Below the pieces are notes generated by a model. That model did not search any database, was not told the origin of the DNA, and worked only from the letters and a program-made list of their open reading frames with translations. From assembly GCA_005778355.1 (NCBI GenBank), contig SXON01000006.1, forward strand, positions 1 to 64,000: a stretch of 64,000 nucleotides of DNA, written 5' to 3'. The position numbers and the translations under genes are program-made. Shown one piece after another: positions 43,062-56,334 of the stretch; the first letter of the stretch is position 1, and every line of letters starts with the position of its first letter. Origin of the DNA: Pseudomonadota bacterium. Lineage in GTDB: Bacteria > Myxococcota_A > UBA796 > SXON01.

Positions 43062-43078
43062 TTGGCACAGCCCTTGCT
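43062..43078 (+). promoter_or_regulatory. Sigma-54-type -24/-12 promoter
   Basis: TTGGCACAGCCCTTGCT matches the sigma-54 consensus (TGGCAC-N5-TTGC) with GG (43064-43065) and GC (43076-43077) exactly 10 nt apart. It lies in the 73-bp gap before the metal-efflux operon. Transcription would begin near 43089, just ahead of the GTG at 43092, so the message may be nearly leaderless. No activator site was identified. Confidence 0.55.
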
Positions 43079-43091
43079 GTGATCGGGCGTC

Positions 43092-44702
43092 GTGCACCTC
43101 GTCATCATCGCCAGCCTCGCCCTCGCTCACGGTGGCGAGGATCACGGCCCTCCGGCCGGCGGCGCCGCTGCCGCGCCGGGCGGCCTTCGCGTGCCCCTCT
43201 CCTCGCAGGCGGTCGACGCCGTGCTGGTGGTTGCCGATAGCGGCGGCTCCACGCTGCTCGCCGCCGACGCCGAGACCAGCGCCCCCCTCGCGCTCACCCG
43301 CGCCGACCTGAACCTCGCGGGCCCAGCCCCGCTGGTGACCAGCTACCAGCCCGGGAAATCCCCGGGATTCCTCGGGACGAGCGACCTGCTCGCCGCGCAC
43401 GGCGACTACGCCGGCTCGCTGGTGACCCACGGGCCTGACGACATTCTCTCGGTCCCTGCTTTCCGCTGGGGACCGGCCGAGGTCGCCCACGCCGCCGCGG
43501 CGAGCGTGGTGCCCTGGATCCTCGGCCTCGGGGCGGTCGGCGTGGCGCTCGTCGTCGCCATGATTGTCGGCTTCCTGGTGGGACGCCGCGCCGCCGTGGC
43601 CTCGTTGTTCCTCGTGGGGCTGGCGGGACGAGTGGGCGCCCACGGCGGGGAAGACCACGGTGCCCCAGCCGGGGCGGCCGTCGCGAGCGGCGGCCCTCTG
43701 GCGCTGCGCATGGACAGCCAGTTCCTCGTCCACCTGCGCACCGCGCGAGTGTTCGCCGAGCCGTTCCGACCCTCGGTGCTCGCGCTCGGTCACATCACCT
43801 CGGCCCCGGGCGGCGCGGCAACCCTGCGCGCCCCCGTGCGCGGCACGCTGCTCTCACCCCCGGGCGGATTCCCCGTGCCCGGCCGGGCCATCCACGCGGG
43901 CGACCTCCTCGCCCGGATCGCCGAGGGCAACAGCGCCGCCGACCGCGCCGACGTGGGGGCTGCCCGCGCCGAGGCCGCCACGCGCGTGGCCGAGGCCCGG
44001 GCCGCATTGGCTCTGGCCGAGCGCGACGTGGCGGCGATCCCGAGCGTAGGGGTGTCGCTCAGCGACCGCGACCGGCTCGAGCTCGCCTCGCGCGTTGACG
44101 TGGCCCGCGCCACCCTCGCCGAGGCGGAGGCACAGCTCGCCGCCCTCGACCGCGGCGCGGCCGTCACCGCGCCCATCGCCGGCCGCATCGTGGCCAATCA
44201 CGCCAATCCCGGCGACGCCGTGAACGAGGGCGACCCCCTGTTCCGCATCGTGAGCGAGGGCGCGCTCTGGGCCCAGGTGCGCGTGCGCGCCACGGCGGGC
44301 CTCGACATCGTGCCCGGGGTGGCCACCATGGTGAACGCCGGCGGTGAGCTGGTAAACGCCCTGGTGCTCGACGGTGGCCGCGAGTTCGACCCCGCCACCG
44401 GCACCGCGCTCGTGACCCTCGCCCTCGACGCCGCGCCCGGCCTGCGGCCTGGCCTGTCCGCCGAGGCCTGGATCCCCGTCGGGCCCGCCCGCGACACGCT
44501 GGTGGTGCCGGAGTCGGCCGTGGTCGAGAGTAGTGGCGTGCCGGTGGCCTTCGTTAAGACGGGCCCGGAGAGCTTCGAAGCCCGGGAGCTCGATCTCGGC
44601 GGGCGGGGCGCCGGGCGGGTGGCGGTGGCCCAGGGCCTCGCCCCGGGCGAACGGGTGGTGGTGGCCGGGGCCTACACGCTCAAGTCGGTGGCCGGGCGCT
44701 GA
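43092..44702 (+). CDS. Heavy-metal RND periplasmic adaptor (CusB/CzcB-like) with His-rich N-terminal extension
   Basis: 536 aa, longer than usual for CusB/CzcB (about 400). Residues 1-13 are signal-like, followed by HGGEDHGPPAG, a domain of unknown type, a TM pair near residues 135-180, and then a second HGGEDHGAPAG. From about 200 on it is a typical HlyD/CusB adaptor: barrel strands, an Ala/Arg/Glu hairpin (about 280-350), VTAPIAGRI and a membrane-proximal domain ending VVVAGAYTLKSV. The two near-identical His motifs suggest a duplication or a fusion of a small His-rich membrane protein to the adaptor. Stop and next ATG are adjacent. Confidence 0.8.
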   Translation: MHLVIIASLALAHGGEDHGPPAGGAAAAPGGLRVPLSSQAVDAVLVVADSGGSTLLAADAETSAPLALTRADLNLAGPAPLVTSYQPGKSPGFLGTSDLLAAHGDYAGSLVTHGPDDILSVPAFRWGPAEVAHAAAASVVPWILGLGAVGVALVVAMIVGFLVGRRAAVASLFLVGLAGRVGAHGGEDHGAPAGAAVASGGPLALRMDSQFLVHLRTARVFAEPFRPSVLALGHITSAPGGAATLRAPVRGTLLSPPGGFPVPGRAIHAGDLLARIAEGNSAADRADVGAARAEAATRVAEARAALALAERDVAAIPSVGVSLSDRDRLELASRVDVARATLAEAEAQLAALDRGAAVTAPIAGRIVANHANPGDAVNEGDPLFRIVSEGALWAQVRVRATAGLDIVPGVATMVNAGGELVNALVLDGGREFDPATGTALVTLALDAAPGLRPGLSAEAWIPVGPARDTLVVPESAVVESSGVPVAFVKTGPESFEARELDLGGRGAGRVAVAQGLAPGERVVVAGAYTLKSVAGR

Positions 44703-47700
44703 ATGTTCGACCGGATCATCCGATTCTCCGTCGAGAACCGCCTCTTCGTCGTTCTCGCGGCAGCGTTGTTACTCGCCTGGGGGGGATGGACCGCCGCCCA
44801 GATCCCGGTCGACGTCTTCCCCGACCTGAACCGCCCCACGGTGACGGTGATGACCGAGTCGGGCGGACTCTCCCCCGAGGAGGTGGAGGCGCTCGTCACG
44901 CGTCCGCTCGAGGCCTCGATGAACGGTGCCCCCGGCGTGGAACGCGTGCGCTCGCAGTCGGCCGCGGGGCTGTCCATCGTCTGGGTCGAGTTCAGCTGGG
45001 CGACCGATATCTACCGGGCGCGGCAGCAGGTGGCAGAGCGGCTGTCTGAGACGACGGAGGGGCTTCCGGAGGGCGTCGTCCCGGTGATGGGACCAATCTC
45101 CTCGATCATGGGGGAGATCCTGCTGGTGGGCCTCTCCTCGCCGAGCGGCGAGCTGTCGGGCCCCGAGCTTCGCACCCTCGCCGACTGGACGGTCCGCCCC
45201 CGGTTGTTGTCGATCCCCGGCATCGCCCAGGTGACCGCCATCGGCGGGGGAGTGGAGCAGGTGCACGTGGACGTCGACCCGGTGGCGCTGGCCCGCGCCG
45301 GCCTCGATCTCGACGCGGTGATCGACGGGGCCGAGCATGCGCAGGGTGCGAGCACCGGTGGCTTCGTGGACAGCCAGTCGCAAGAGCTGGTGGTGCGCAA
45401 CCTCGCGCGTACCGCCGACCCGGAGCGGCTCGCCGACACCGTGATCGGCGAGGTGGATGGCGTGCCGGTGAGCCTCGGCAGCGTGGCGCGGGTGAGTCGC
45501 GGCACGGGCGTCAAGCGGGGCGACGCCGGGGTGAACGGCGTGCCGGCGGTGATCCTCGCGGTGTCGAAGCAGCCGGGAGCGTCGACCGTCGATCTCACAC
45601 ACGAGGTGGAAACCGCGGTGTCCGGTCTCCACCTCGACGCCGAGGTGACGACCCTCTTCCGCCAGGCCGACTTCATCGACGCCTCGATCGCGAACGTGGA
45701 GGAGGCACTCCGCGACGGCGCCATCCTCGTGACGCTGGTCCTGGTGCTCTTCCTGCTCAACTGGCGCACCACCGCCATCACGCTCACCGCGATCCCGCTC
45801 TCCTTCGTCGTGTCGGCGCTGGTGTTGCACGCGATGGGCATGACGGTGAACACCATGACGCTCGGCGGCCTCGCGGTGGCCATCGGCGAGCTGGTGGACG
45901 ACGCGATCGTCGACGTGGAGAACGTGTACCGTCGCCTGCGCGAGAAGAAGGGGCTGTCGCCCAGCAAGATCGTGGCGGCGGCGAGCAGCGAAGTCCGGAG
46001 CTCCATCGTCTTCAGCACCATCCTGGTCGTGCTCGTCTTCGTGCCCCTCTTCTCGCTGTCCGGCATCGAGGGACGCCTCTTCGCCCCGCTCGGCGTGGCC
46101 TACATCACCTCGATCCTCGCCTCGATGGTCGTGTCGCTCACCGTCACCCCGGCGCTCGCGCGCTGGCTGCTCCCGGGCTCGGCGGTGCAGGCGCACGGCG
46201 ATGGCTGGCTGGTTCGCCAGCTCAAGGGCATCGACCGCGCCCTCCTCCTGCGCACCTTGCCCCACCCCGGGCTGGTGCTCGGCGCCACGGCCCTGGCTGT
46301 CGGTCTCGCGGCCGCGAGTGTCCCCTTGCTGGGCACCAGCTTCTTGCCCCCCTTCAACGAGGGCACCGCCACGGTGAACGTGCTCTCGCGCCCCGGCACC
46401 TCGCTCGACGCGAGCAACCAGCTGGGTCTCTCGGCCGAGGCACTGTTACTCTCGGTGCCTGAGGTGCTCTCGGTGGGCCGCCGCACGGGCCGAGCCGAGC
46501 TCGACGAGCATGCCGAAGGGGTGCACTACAGCGAGATCGACGTGGACTTCGCCGACAACGGGCGCGACCGCGAGGTGGTGCTCGCCGAGATCCGCGAGAG
46601 ACTGTCGGCGTTGCCGGGGGCGAGTGTCAGCATCGGCCAACCCATCAGCCACCGCCTCGATCACTTGCTGTCCGGCGTGCGCGCGGCCATCGCGGTGAAG
46701 GTGTTCGGTCAAGACCTCGGCACGCTGCGAAGCTCCGCGGAGTCGGTGCGGGCGGCGCTCTCCCGCGTGCCCGGCGTGGTGGACCTCGCCGTGGAGCCGC
46801 AGGTGCTCGTGCCGCAGGTGCACGTGGAGGTAGACCGGGAATCCGCCTTGCGACTTGGTTTGCAGCCCGGAGAAGTGACGACGCAGCTCGAGGCCGCGCT
46901 CGCCGGCGTCACCGTGGCTCAGGTGCTCGACGGCATCCGGCCGCTCGACCTGGTGGTGCGCTTCGCGCCCGAGTGGCGCACCGACTTCGACCGGCTCGCC
47001 GCCGCGCCCTTGCTCGCCGGCGACCACGCCATCCCCGTGGGCAACGTGGCCACCATCCGCCGGGGGACAGGCCCCAACCAGGTGCTCCACGAGAACGGCC
47101 AGCGGCGCATCGTCATCTCGGCCAACGTGGCCGAGCGTGACATCGGCGCGGTGGTCCGCGACATCGAGGCTGTCGTGTCGCGACTCGATCTACCTCAAGG
47201 CACCTACGCCACCATCGGCGGCCAGTTCGAGAGCCAAAGGCAGGCGAGCCGGGCGATCGCGCTCTTGTCCCTCGTGTCGCTCGTCGCGATGTACGCTGTG
47301 CTCTACGCTCACTTCCGCTCGCACGCGATCACGCTCCAGGTCTTGCTCAACGTGCCCCTGGCGCTGATCGGCTCGGTGGCGGCGGTGTGGATCTCGGGCC
47401 AGCCGCTATCGGTTGCGACACTCGTGGGCTTCGTCACCCTGTGTGGCATCTCCACGCGCAACACCATCTTGATGGTGTCGCACTACTTTCACCTCGTGGA
47501 AATCGAGGGCGAGGACTTCGGCGCCGCGATGGTGATCCGGGGCTCTCTGGAACGCCTCGTCCCGGTGGCGATGACGGCCCTCTGCGCCGGCACCGCGCTG
47601 GTGCCGCTGGCCCTCGCCGAGGGCCAGCCCGGCAAGGAGATCCTCACGCCCGTGGCCCAGGTGATCCTCGGCGGCCTCGTGTCGTCCACCCTGCTCGACA

Positions 47701-47780
47701 TCGTCGTCACGCCCACCGCTTTTCTTCGTTTCGGCCGCGCCGCGGTCCTTGCTCGCACCCAAGCCATCACGGAGTCCTAG
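44703..47780 (+). CDS. Heavy-metal RND efflux pump (CusA/CzcA-like)
   Basis: 1025 aa, full length for an inner-membrane HME-RND proton antiporter. The N-terminal TM1 with VDVFPDLNRPTV is the family hallmark. GGLAVAIGELVDDAIVDVEN contains the paired Asp residues and Glu in TM4 used for proton relay and metal-ion selectivity; the exact metal cannot be assigned, but with a His-rich adaptor and lipoprotein Cu, Zn or Ni are plausible. Twelve TM helices and two large periplasmic loops are evident. No outer-membrane TolC/CusC partner is encoded in the window. Confidence 0.9.
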   Translation: MFDRIIRFSVENRLFVVLAAALLLAWGGWTAAQIPVDVFPDLNRPTVTVMTESGGLSPEEVEALVTRPLEASMNGAPGVERVRSQSAAGLSIVWVEFSWATDIYRARQQVAERLSETTEGLPEGVVPVMGPISSIMGEILLVGLSSPSGELSGPELRTLADWTVRPRLLSIPGIAQVTAIGGGVEQVHVDVDPVALARAGLDLDAVIDGAEHAQGASTGGFVDSQSQELVVRNLARTADPERLADTVIGEVDGVPVSLGSVARVSRGTGVKRGDAGVNGVPAVILAVSKQPGASTVDLTHEVETAVSGLHLDAEVTTLFRQADFIDASIANVEEALRDGAILVTLVLVLFLLNWRTTAITLTAIPLSFVVSALVLHAMGMTVNTMTLGGLAVAIGELVDDAIVDVENVYRRLREKKGLSPSKIVAAASSEVRSSIVFSTILVVLVFVPLFSLSGIEGRLFAPLGVAYITSILASMVVSLTVTPALARWLLPGSAVQAHGDGWLVRQLKGIDRALLLRTLPHPGLVLGATALAVGLAAASVPLLGTSFLPPFNEGTATVNVLSRPGTSLDASNQLGLSAEALLLSVPEVLSVGRRTGRAELDEHAEGVHYSEIDVDFADNGRDREVVLAEIRERLSALPGASVSIGQPISHRLDHLLSGVRAAIAVKVFGQDLGTLRSSAESVRAALSRVPGVVDLAVEPQVLVPQVHVEVDRESALRLGLQPGEVTTQLEAALAGVTVAQVLDGIRPLDLVVRFAPEWRTDFDRLAAAPLLAGDHAIPVGNVATIRRGTGPNQVLHENGQRRIVISANVAERDIGAVVRDIEAVVSRLDLPQGTYATIGGQFESQRQASRAIALLSLVSLVAMYAVLYAHFRSHAITLQVLLNVPLALIGSVAAVWISGQPLSVATLVGFVTLCGISTRNTILMVSHYFHLVEIEGEDFGAAMVIRGSLERLVPVAMTALCAGTALVPLALAEGQPGKEILTPVAQVILGGLVSSTLLDIVVTPTAFLRFGRAAVLARTQAITES

Positions 47781-48536
47781 ATGTTGTTCTTCATCCTCGC
47801 CTGTACCCAGGAACCCGCCGCGCCCGAGGCGTCGCCCGCCCCAGCCGCCGCGCCCGAGGCGGCACCCGCCCACGACCACGGCAGCCACGACCACGGCGAG
47901 GCCGGAGGCCCTGAGCACGGCGCCGACGCCGGACACGGACACGGCGCGGCCCATGGCGGCATCCAGGCCGAGCTGGAGGGCCTCCACGTGGAGGCCGTGG
48001 TGACCCACAACGGCGTGCTCTTCTACCCGGCGGACGGCGACAACAAGGGCCTTCCCGCCGAGGGTTTCTCGGGACAGGCGGCGATCAAGGGGCCGACCGG
48101 CGTGGAAACGGTGCCGCTCATGCCCATGGGCGACCACCTCCACGCTCTGGCGAAGCTCGAGGTGGGCAAGCCAGCCACCATCGTGCTCACCCTCACTCGC
48201 GATGGGAAGCCACAGTCCCACACCTACGAGGTGAAAGCAGTGGGCATGCAGGAGCACGACCACACCACGTTGCATGGCGGCGTGGTGTCGATGTGGGGTG
48301 ACTACCACGTGGAGTACGTCAAGAAGGACGGCGAACACCGTTTCTACATGAGCGACGCCAAGCGCGTGCCGCTCAGCGGCACCGTCTCCGGCAGCGCGAC
48401 CCAGGGCGGCAAGGACGTGCCTCTGGCCTTCGATCCGACCGCGGGGCTGCTCAGCGCTAAGGCCGATCCCGCCGCCGCGGGAATGGTGATGCTCAATGCC
48501 AAGGTGGACGGCACCGAGTTCAGCCTGGGGTGGTAA
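47781..48536 (+). CDS. His-rich metal-binding lipoprotein
   Basis: 251 aa. The ATG directly follows the RND stop codon, which is in frame, so the start is fixed; MLFFILAC puts the lipobox Cys at residue 8. Residues about 34-62 are packed with HDHG/HGHG motifs, likely a metal-chelating sponge. The remainder is a beta-rich domain with further His (GDHLHA, EHDHTTLHGG). It probably hands metal to, or buffers metal for, the efflux pump. Third gene of the operon. Confidence 0.8.
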   Translation: MLFFILACTQEPAAPEASPAPAAAPEAAPAHDHGSHDHGEAGGPEHGADAGHGHGAAHGGIQAELEGLHVEAVVTHNGVLFYPADGDNKGLPAEGFSGQAAIKGPTGVETVPLMPMGDHLHALAKLEVGKPATIVLTLTRDGKPQSHTYEVKAVGMQEHDHTTLHGGVVSMWGDYHVEYVKKDGEHRFYMSDAKRVPLSGTVSGSATQGGKDVPLAFDPTAGLLSAKADPAAAGMVMLNAKVDGTEFSLGW

Positions 48537-48557
48537 AATGGCGGCGGAGTGTCCGCG

Positions 48558-49334
48558 ATGCCTCGAAATATTCTCCTGGTCCACGGCGCGTGGATGAATG
48601 CCCTGTCCTGGGAGAGCTGGGTGGAACGCCTGCGCGCCCGTGGCCACACCGTCGTCGCGCCCTCCTGGCCCCACGGAGAGGGCGATCCCGCCGAGCTCCG
48701 CGCCGCGCCGCGCGCTGAGCTGGCCGCCGTCGGGGTGCCCGAGATCGTGTCTCACTATGCCCGTTTTGCAACGGAGCTAGATCGGCCGATCCTCATCGGG
48801 CACAGCTTCGGGGGGTTGTTTGTGCAGATGCTGCTCGACCGGGGTCTCGGCGCCTGCGGCGTGGCCATCGACCCTGCCCCGCCGAAGGGCGTGTTTCCGA
48901 CGCTCGACGCGCTCAAGGCGGCGTTCCCCGTGGTGTCGAAGTGGAACGCCGGATCGAAAGTGCACCAGATGGCCTTCGCCGACTGGCAGTGGGGCTGGAT
49001 GCACACCCAGCCGGAGGCGGAGCAGCGCGCCGCCTTCGAGCGCTTCGTGGTGCCGACACCCGGCAAGGTGTACGCGCAGGGGGCCGCCGCCCCCTTCACC
49101 GACGTGATGACGGTCAACTTCAAGAACAAGGACAGAGCCCCCTTGTTGCTGGTGGCCGGTCTGGACGACCGCACGGTGAGCGCCGACATGGTTCGCTCGG
49201 CCTTCCGCCAGCACCAGCGCGGTGGTGGCCGCACCGAGTTGCGCGAGTTCGCCGGGCGTACCCACTGGATCTGCAACCAGCCGGGCTGGGAAGAGGTGTG
49301 TGACACCGCCATCGACTGGGCGGAGGCCCAGTGA
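48558..49334 (+). CDS. Alpha/beta hydrolase
   Basis: 258 aa from the ATG at 48558, preceded by GGAG 8 nt upstream; GTG at 48549 would add three residues but overlaps that site. GHSFGG places nucleophile Ser83 after strand 5. A later DDRTVS Asp and THWI His complete the triad. An N-terminal LLVHGAWM oxyanion-loop motif is typical of salicylate esterase/EstC-like hydrolases. Cytoplasmic. It overlaps the metallo-beta-lactamase lipoprotein gene (GTGA), so the two hydrolases are coupled. Confidence 0.85.
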   Translation: MPRNILLVHGAWMNALSWESWVERLRARGHTVVAPSWPHGEGDPAELRAAPRAELAAVGVPEIVSHYARFATELDRPILIGHSFGGLFVQMLLDRGLGACGVAIDPAPPKGVFPTLDALKAAFPVVSKWNAGSKVHQMAFADWQWGWMHTQPEAEQRAAFERFVVPTPGKVYAQGAAAPFTDVMTVNFKNKDRAPLLLVAGLDDRTVSADMVRSAFRQHQRGGGRTELREFAGRTHWICNQPGWEEVCDTAIDWAEAQ

Positions 49335-50248
49335 TCTTCTTCCTCGCATGCGTGTTGTCGAAGCACCCGGTCGACACCGTCACCGCGCCGGCCGCCGCCC
49401 CGGTGGCTGACTGGGCGGTCTGGTTGGCCACGCCGGGCCCGGTGACGGTGGAGAGCTGGGTGTCCGCCCGCTGGGACGCGAAGCTCGGCTCGCTCCTCGA
49501 TCTGTCCGACGCTGCCTGCGCGGGCCTGCCCAATGCCAAGGTCGACATCGTGCTGCCGGTGCACGTGATGCGCCACCCCGAGAAGGGCGACTTCCTGGTG
49601 GACTCGGGCGTCCCGGCGTCGATGCGCGAGGGGCCCGGGCCGGTGAAGGGGCTCATCCGTGCCGCGCTCGGTAGCTTCGAGGTGGTGGAGCCCGTCGGCG
49701 AGGGCATGGCGAAGCGCGGCATCGTCCCCCGCGCCTTGTTCCTGACACACGCCCACTTCGACCACGTGCTCGGCCTGCCCGAGCTGCCCGTCGAGCTCGA
49801 CGTGTACACCGGCCCCGGCGAGCTGCGGCAAACCGGACAGGTCGCGGTGTTGATGGCCTCGACCGCGCGCGGTGTGCTCGACGGGCGCCCGACAGTGCAC
49901 GAGTGGTCGACCACCGAGATGAAGCCGCTGGGACCGGTGCTGGCCATCGACGTGGTCGGCGACGGCTCGATCTACGCCATTAGTTCCCCGGGACACACCC
50001 CAGGGTCGATGGCCTACCTCGCGCGCACCGCCGCCGGGCCCGTGCTCTTCGCGGGCGACACCTCGCACACGCTCTACGGCTGGGAGAAGGGGGCCACGCC
50101 GGGGAACTTCACCGCCGACCACGACACCAACCTGCAGAGCCTACGCGCGCTCAAGGCGCTCGCCGAGGGGGTGCCCGGTATGAAGGTGTGGGTGGGGCAC
50201 GAGATGGACGGCCAGGGCACCGGTGTGGCCTCGCTACCCGCCCGGTGA
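49331..50248 (+). CDS. Metallo-beta-lactamase-fold lipoprotein
   Basis: 305 aa. GTG at 49331 overlaps the upstream stop by 4 nt; MIFFLAC puts the lipobox Cys at residue 7. HAHFDH (about 141-146) is the HxHxDH zinc motif, SPGHTPGS and AGDTSHT give the third His and the bridging Asp, and VWVGHE a final His. This fits the lactonase/hydrolase branch of the superfamily. Substrate unknown; it sits on the outside of the membrane, possibly hydrolysing a lactone or signal. Confidence 0.8.
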   Translation: MIFFLACVLSKHPVDTVTAPAAAPVADWAVWLATPGPVTVESWVSARWDAKLGSLLDLSDAACAGLPNAKVDIVLPVHVMRHPEKGDFLVDSGVPASMREGPGPVKGLIRAALGSFEVVEPVGEGMAKRGIVPRALFLTHAHFDHVLGLPELPVELDVYTGPGELRQTGQVAVLMASTARGVLDGRPTVHEWSTTEMKPLGPVLAIDVVGDGSIYAISSPGHTPGSMAYLARTAAGPVLFAGDTSHTLYGWEKGATPGNFTADHDTNLQSLRALKALAEGVPGMKVWVGHEMDGQGTGVASLPAR

Positions 50249-51124
50249 CAGCACGTACTGGCAGAAAAGCTGGTAGCGGTCGGTGAATCGCCGGTCGATC
50301 ACGCGGAGTCCCGCCGCCGCGAAGAGCTCGAGCCAGCGGGGCACGTCGAGCTCGTAGACATCGCGATCCGCCAGCGAGACGCTCGCTTTCTCGATCTGAC
50401 CCAGTGCCCAGTCACGGAGGACGGTCGAGAGCCGGGCGCGCCGGGCGGGGTCGGTCTCGGCGTCGTGATCGGCGGCGATCGCCACGCCGAAACGACGCAG
50501 GTAGGAGTCGCATAGTCGCTCCAAGAGCACCGGGTCGCCGGCGGGCAGGTCGACGTCGCAGTGGATGTCGGCCTCGTTCACCAGCACCAGGGGCGCACGG
50601 AGCGCTGCCAGCGCGTCGAGCTTGCCCGCGCGCGCCAGGCCGTGGCGGCGGTTCTGCTCGCGGTCGCGGCCGGGCACGTGATGGAGCACCAGCGAGAGCA
50701 CGGCAACGTCGGCCTCCGGCAGCCGGGCCGACTCCAGGGGCGCCTGCACGTGCACCACCTTCACCGACACTGGCGCCTCGGCGCGCACGCCGTCGGCGCC
50801 CCGGGGATGGGGGTCGACCACCACGATCTCGCCGCGCGCGTCGGGCGGCAGGGCCCCGCGCCAGAGCCGCCCGTTGCCACCGCCCACCTCGATGGCGCGG
50901 AAGGCACCGGCGAAGCGCAGGTAGGGCCGGTTGGCCGCGTACACCCCGCGCGCAACCGTGCTGCCGCTGAAGGCGTCGAAGAGCGAGCCCTCGCCGAAGT
51001 CGCTGTTCCACGCTTCTTGCCCGGCGGGCAGCGTGTCGCGCAGGGCGAGCGCTGCGGCCGCCTGATCGGCGCGTGGCTGGCGGAGGATCTCGTGGACCCG
51101 AGGCAGCAGGGAATGGGCTGGCAC
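50234..51124 (-). CDS. Class I SAM-dependent methyltransferase
   Basis: 296 aa from the GTG at 51124. A TTG at 51130 would lie inside the 27-nt upstream element and has no well-placed ribosome site, so it is not preferred. AIEVGGGNGRLWRG is the SAM-binding motif I, followed by VVVDPHPRG and a motif IV-like VAVLSLVLHHVPG. The substrate is unknown. Its 3' end overlaps the metallo-beta-lactamase gene by 15 bp (convergent). Confidence 0.75.
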   Translation of the reverse strand: MPAHSLLPRVHEILRQPRADQAAAALALRDTLPAGQEAWNSDFGEGSLFDAFSGSTVARGVYAANRPYLRFAGAFRAIEVGGGNGRLWRGALPPDARGEIVVVDPHPRGADGVRAEAPVSVKVVHVQAPLESARLPEADVAVLSLVLHHVPGRDREQNRRHGLARAGKLDALAALRAPLVLVNEADIHCDVDLPAGDPVLLERLCDSYLRRFGVAIAADHDAETDPARRARLSTVLRDWALGQIEKASVSLADRDVYELDVPRWLELFAAAGLRVIDRRFTDRYQLFCQYVLSPGG

Positions 51125-51128
51125 CGCC

Positions 51129-51155
51129 AAGTCTTAACTCTTAACCTCCGACACC
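51129..51155. repeat. 27-nt shared upstream element, copy 1
   Basis: This AT-richer stretch directly precedes the ATG at 51156 and recurs at 56737-56763 with a single T/C difference. It contains a direct repeat of CTTAAC and then CTCCGACACC. Both copies lie between divergent genes, which favours a shared operator or promoter. Confidence 0.75.
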
Positions 51156-51614
51156 ATGCATCTGCTCGCGATCATGCTTGCCCTCGCCGAGGGTCCCGTT
51201 GCTGTCAGTATTCCCGCGTCGGCGCTCCGCGTGGTGCGGATGGATGCGGTGGAGCCCACCGAGAAGAGCGCGGCCTACCTGGTGCTCGACCCGGCGAAGA
51301 CCGCCGGCGCGGTGGTGGCCCCGGGGGAGCTCCGGGCGCTCTTGCCGGACGCCGCAGCGGCGCGGGTGGCGGCCCAGTTGATGGCGTCGGGGCCCACGCT
51401 CTCGGGCACGCTCGAGGGCCGCACCGAGACGGTGGGTACGACCCGCGCCGAGGGCCTCGGTGGCCGGGTGGCATATTTCTGCGCTTACGAGCCCTTCAGC
51501 GTCGTGGCCGTGCGGCTCGGAGGCACGGAGCTCGAGCTCACCCACCGCGCACCGGCGGGCGAGCGAAGCACGGAGCCGGGCGAGTGCCCACGCCCGCACC
51601 ACCCCGCCGAGTGA
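51156..51614 (+). CDS. Hypothetical small exported protein
   Basis: 152 aa. The first 12 residues (MHLLAIMLALAE) look like a short signal peptide. The rest is an alpha/beta protein with no recognised motif, a Cys pair (one near FCAY, one near the C-terminus) and a disordered Pro/His-rich tail. The shared 27-nt element abuts its ATG, so it probably belongs to the same regulon as the MoxR operon. Confidence 0.6.
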   Translation: MHLLAIMLALAEGPVAVSIPASALRVVRMDAVEPTEKSAAYLVLDPAKTAGAVVAPGELRALLPDAAAARVAAQLMASGPTLSGTLEGRTETVGTTRAEGLGGRVAYFCAYEPFSVVAVRLGGTELELTHRAPAGERSTEPGECPRPHHPAE

Positions 51615-51635
51615 CTCGACCCTAGGCGGGAAAGC

Positions 51636-55601
<3,966 letters not shown>

Positions 55602-55659
55602 GGATTTCTCCGAATAACCGTACGGCGGACGACCGGTGAGGGTGACGGCGTGTCGCACG

Positions 55660-56334
55660 TTACCTGTGATTGGCGCTTCGCTCGGTCCAAAAAGCAAGGC
55701 CAAGCACCACCGCAGCCCACTGCACGTACACATAGCCCATGGCCACGGCGATCCCGGCGTGCATCAGCACCAGAGCGAAGGCAAGCGGTCGGCGTGCACG
55801 ATGAAACACGAAGAGAGAGCCGCCGAGCTCGAGGATGAGCGTGCCCAGGGCGACGAGGGTAAGCAGCGATCGCGACTCGGCGAGGGCAAGTCGCAGCTGG
55901 GCGAGCGGGGCCGCGACGTGGAAGGCGCGCTCGAGCACCAGGGTGCCCAGGTAGTCGGGATCGCAAAACAGCGCGCCGGCGCCACGTAGCTTCGCAATCC
56001 CGGCGAGCGTGTAGATCGCGGCCACGACCCCGCACGCGGCCTCGGTACCCGAGAGAGCCATCGCCAGCGCCACGCCGACCGGGAGCAGCTTGCCATGGGT
56101 GACACCCTGAGCGGTGAAGGACTGCTCGGCAAAGGCCCACGCGGCCAGCGGCAACGCGAAGGCCCAGAGTCCACGCTTCCGCGCGGGGTTGCGGGCCCAG
56201 TCCAGCGCTCCGATGGCCGCCACGGCCACGCCGATCCACGCCCCGGCGCCAACGACGTCGGCGGCGGCCGGACCGGCGTCGACCAACGTGAGCCAGAAGC
56301 CGCTGAGCACCAGCGCGCGCGGTTTCAGGGCCAT
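55660..56334 (-). CDS. Multi-pass membrane protein (possibly DoxX/HTTM-like)
   Basis: 224 aa with about six hydrophobic helices and few charged loops. The region [22 protein letters not shown] and the general layout faintly recall DoxX or HTTM-type proteins, but no diagnostic motif is present. It overlaps the preceding gene by 10 bp. Confidence 0.65.
   Translation of the reverse strand: MALKPRALVLSGFWLTLVDAGPAAADVVGAGAWIGVAVAAIGALDWARNPARKRGLWAFALPLAAWAFAEQSFTAQGVTHGKLLPVGVALAMALSGTEAACGVVAAIYTLAGIAKLRGAGALFCDPDYLGTLVLERAFHVAAPLAQLRLALAESRSLLTLVALGTLILELGGSLFVFHRARRPLAFALVLMHAGIAVAMGYVYVQWAAVVLGLAFWTERSANHR

Noticed and set aside
51125-51130. TTG start at 51130 for the methyltransferase
   Set aside because: It lies inside the conserved 27-nt element and lacks a well-spaced ribosome site; GTG at 51124 is preferred.
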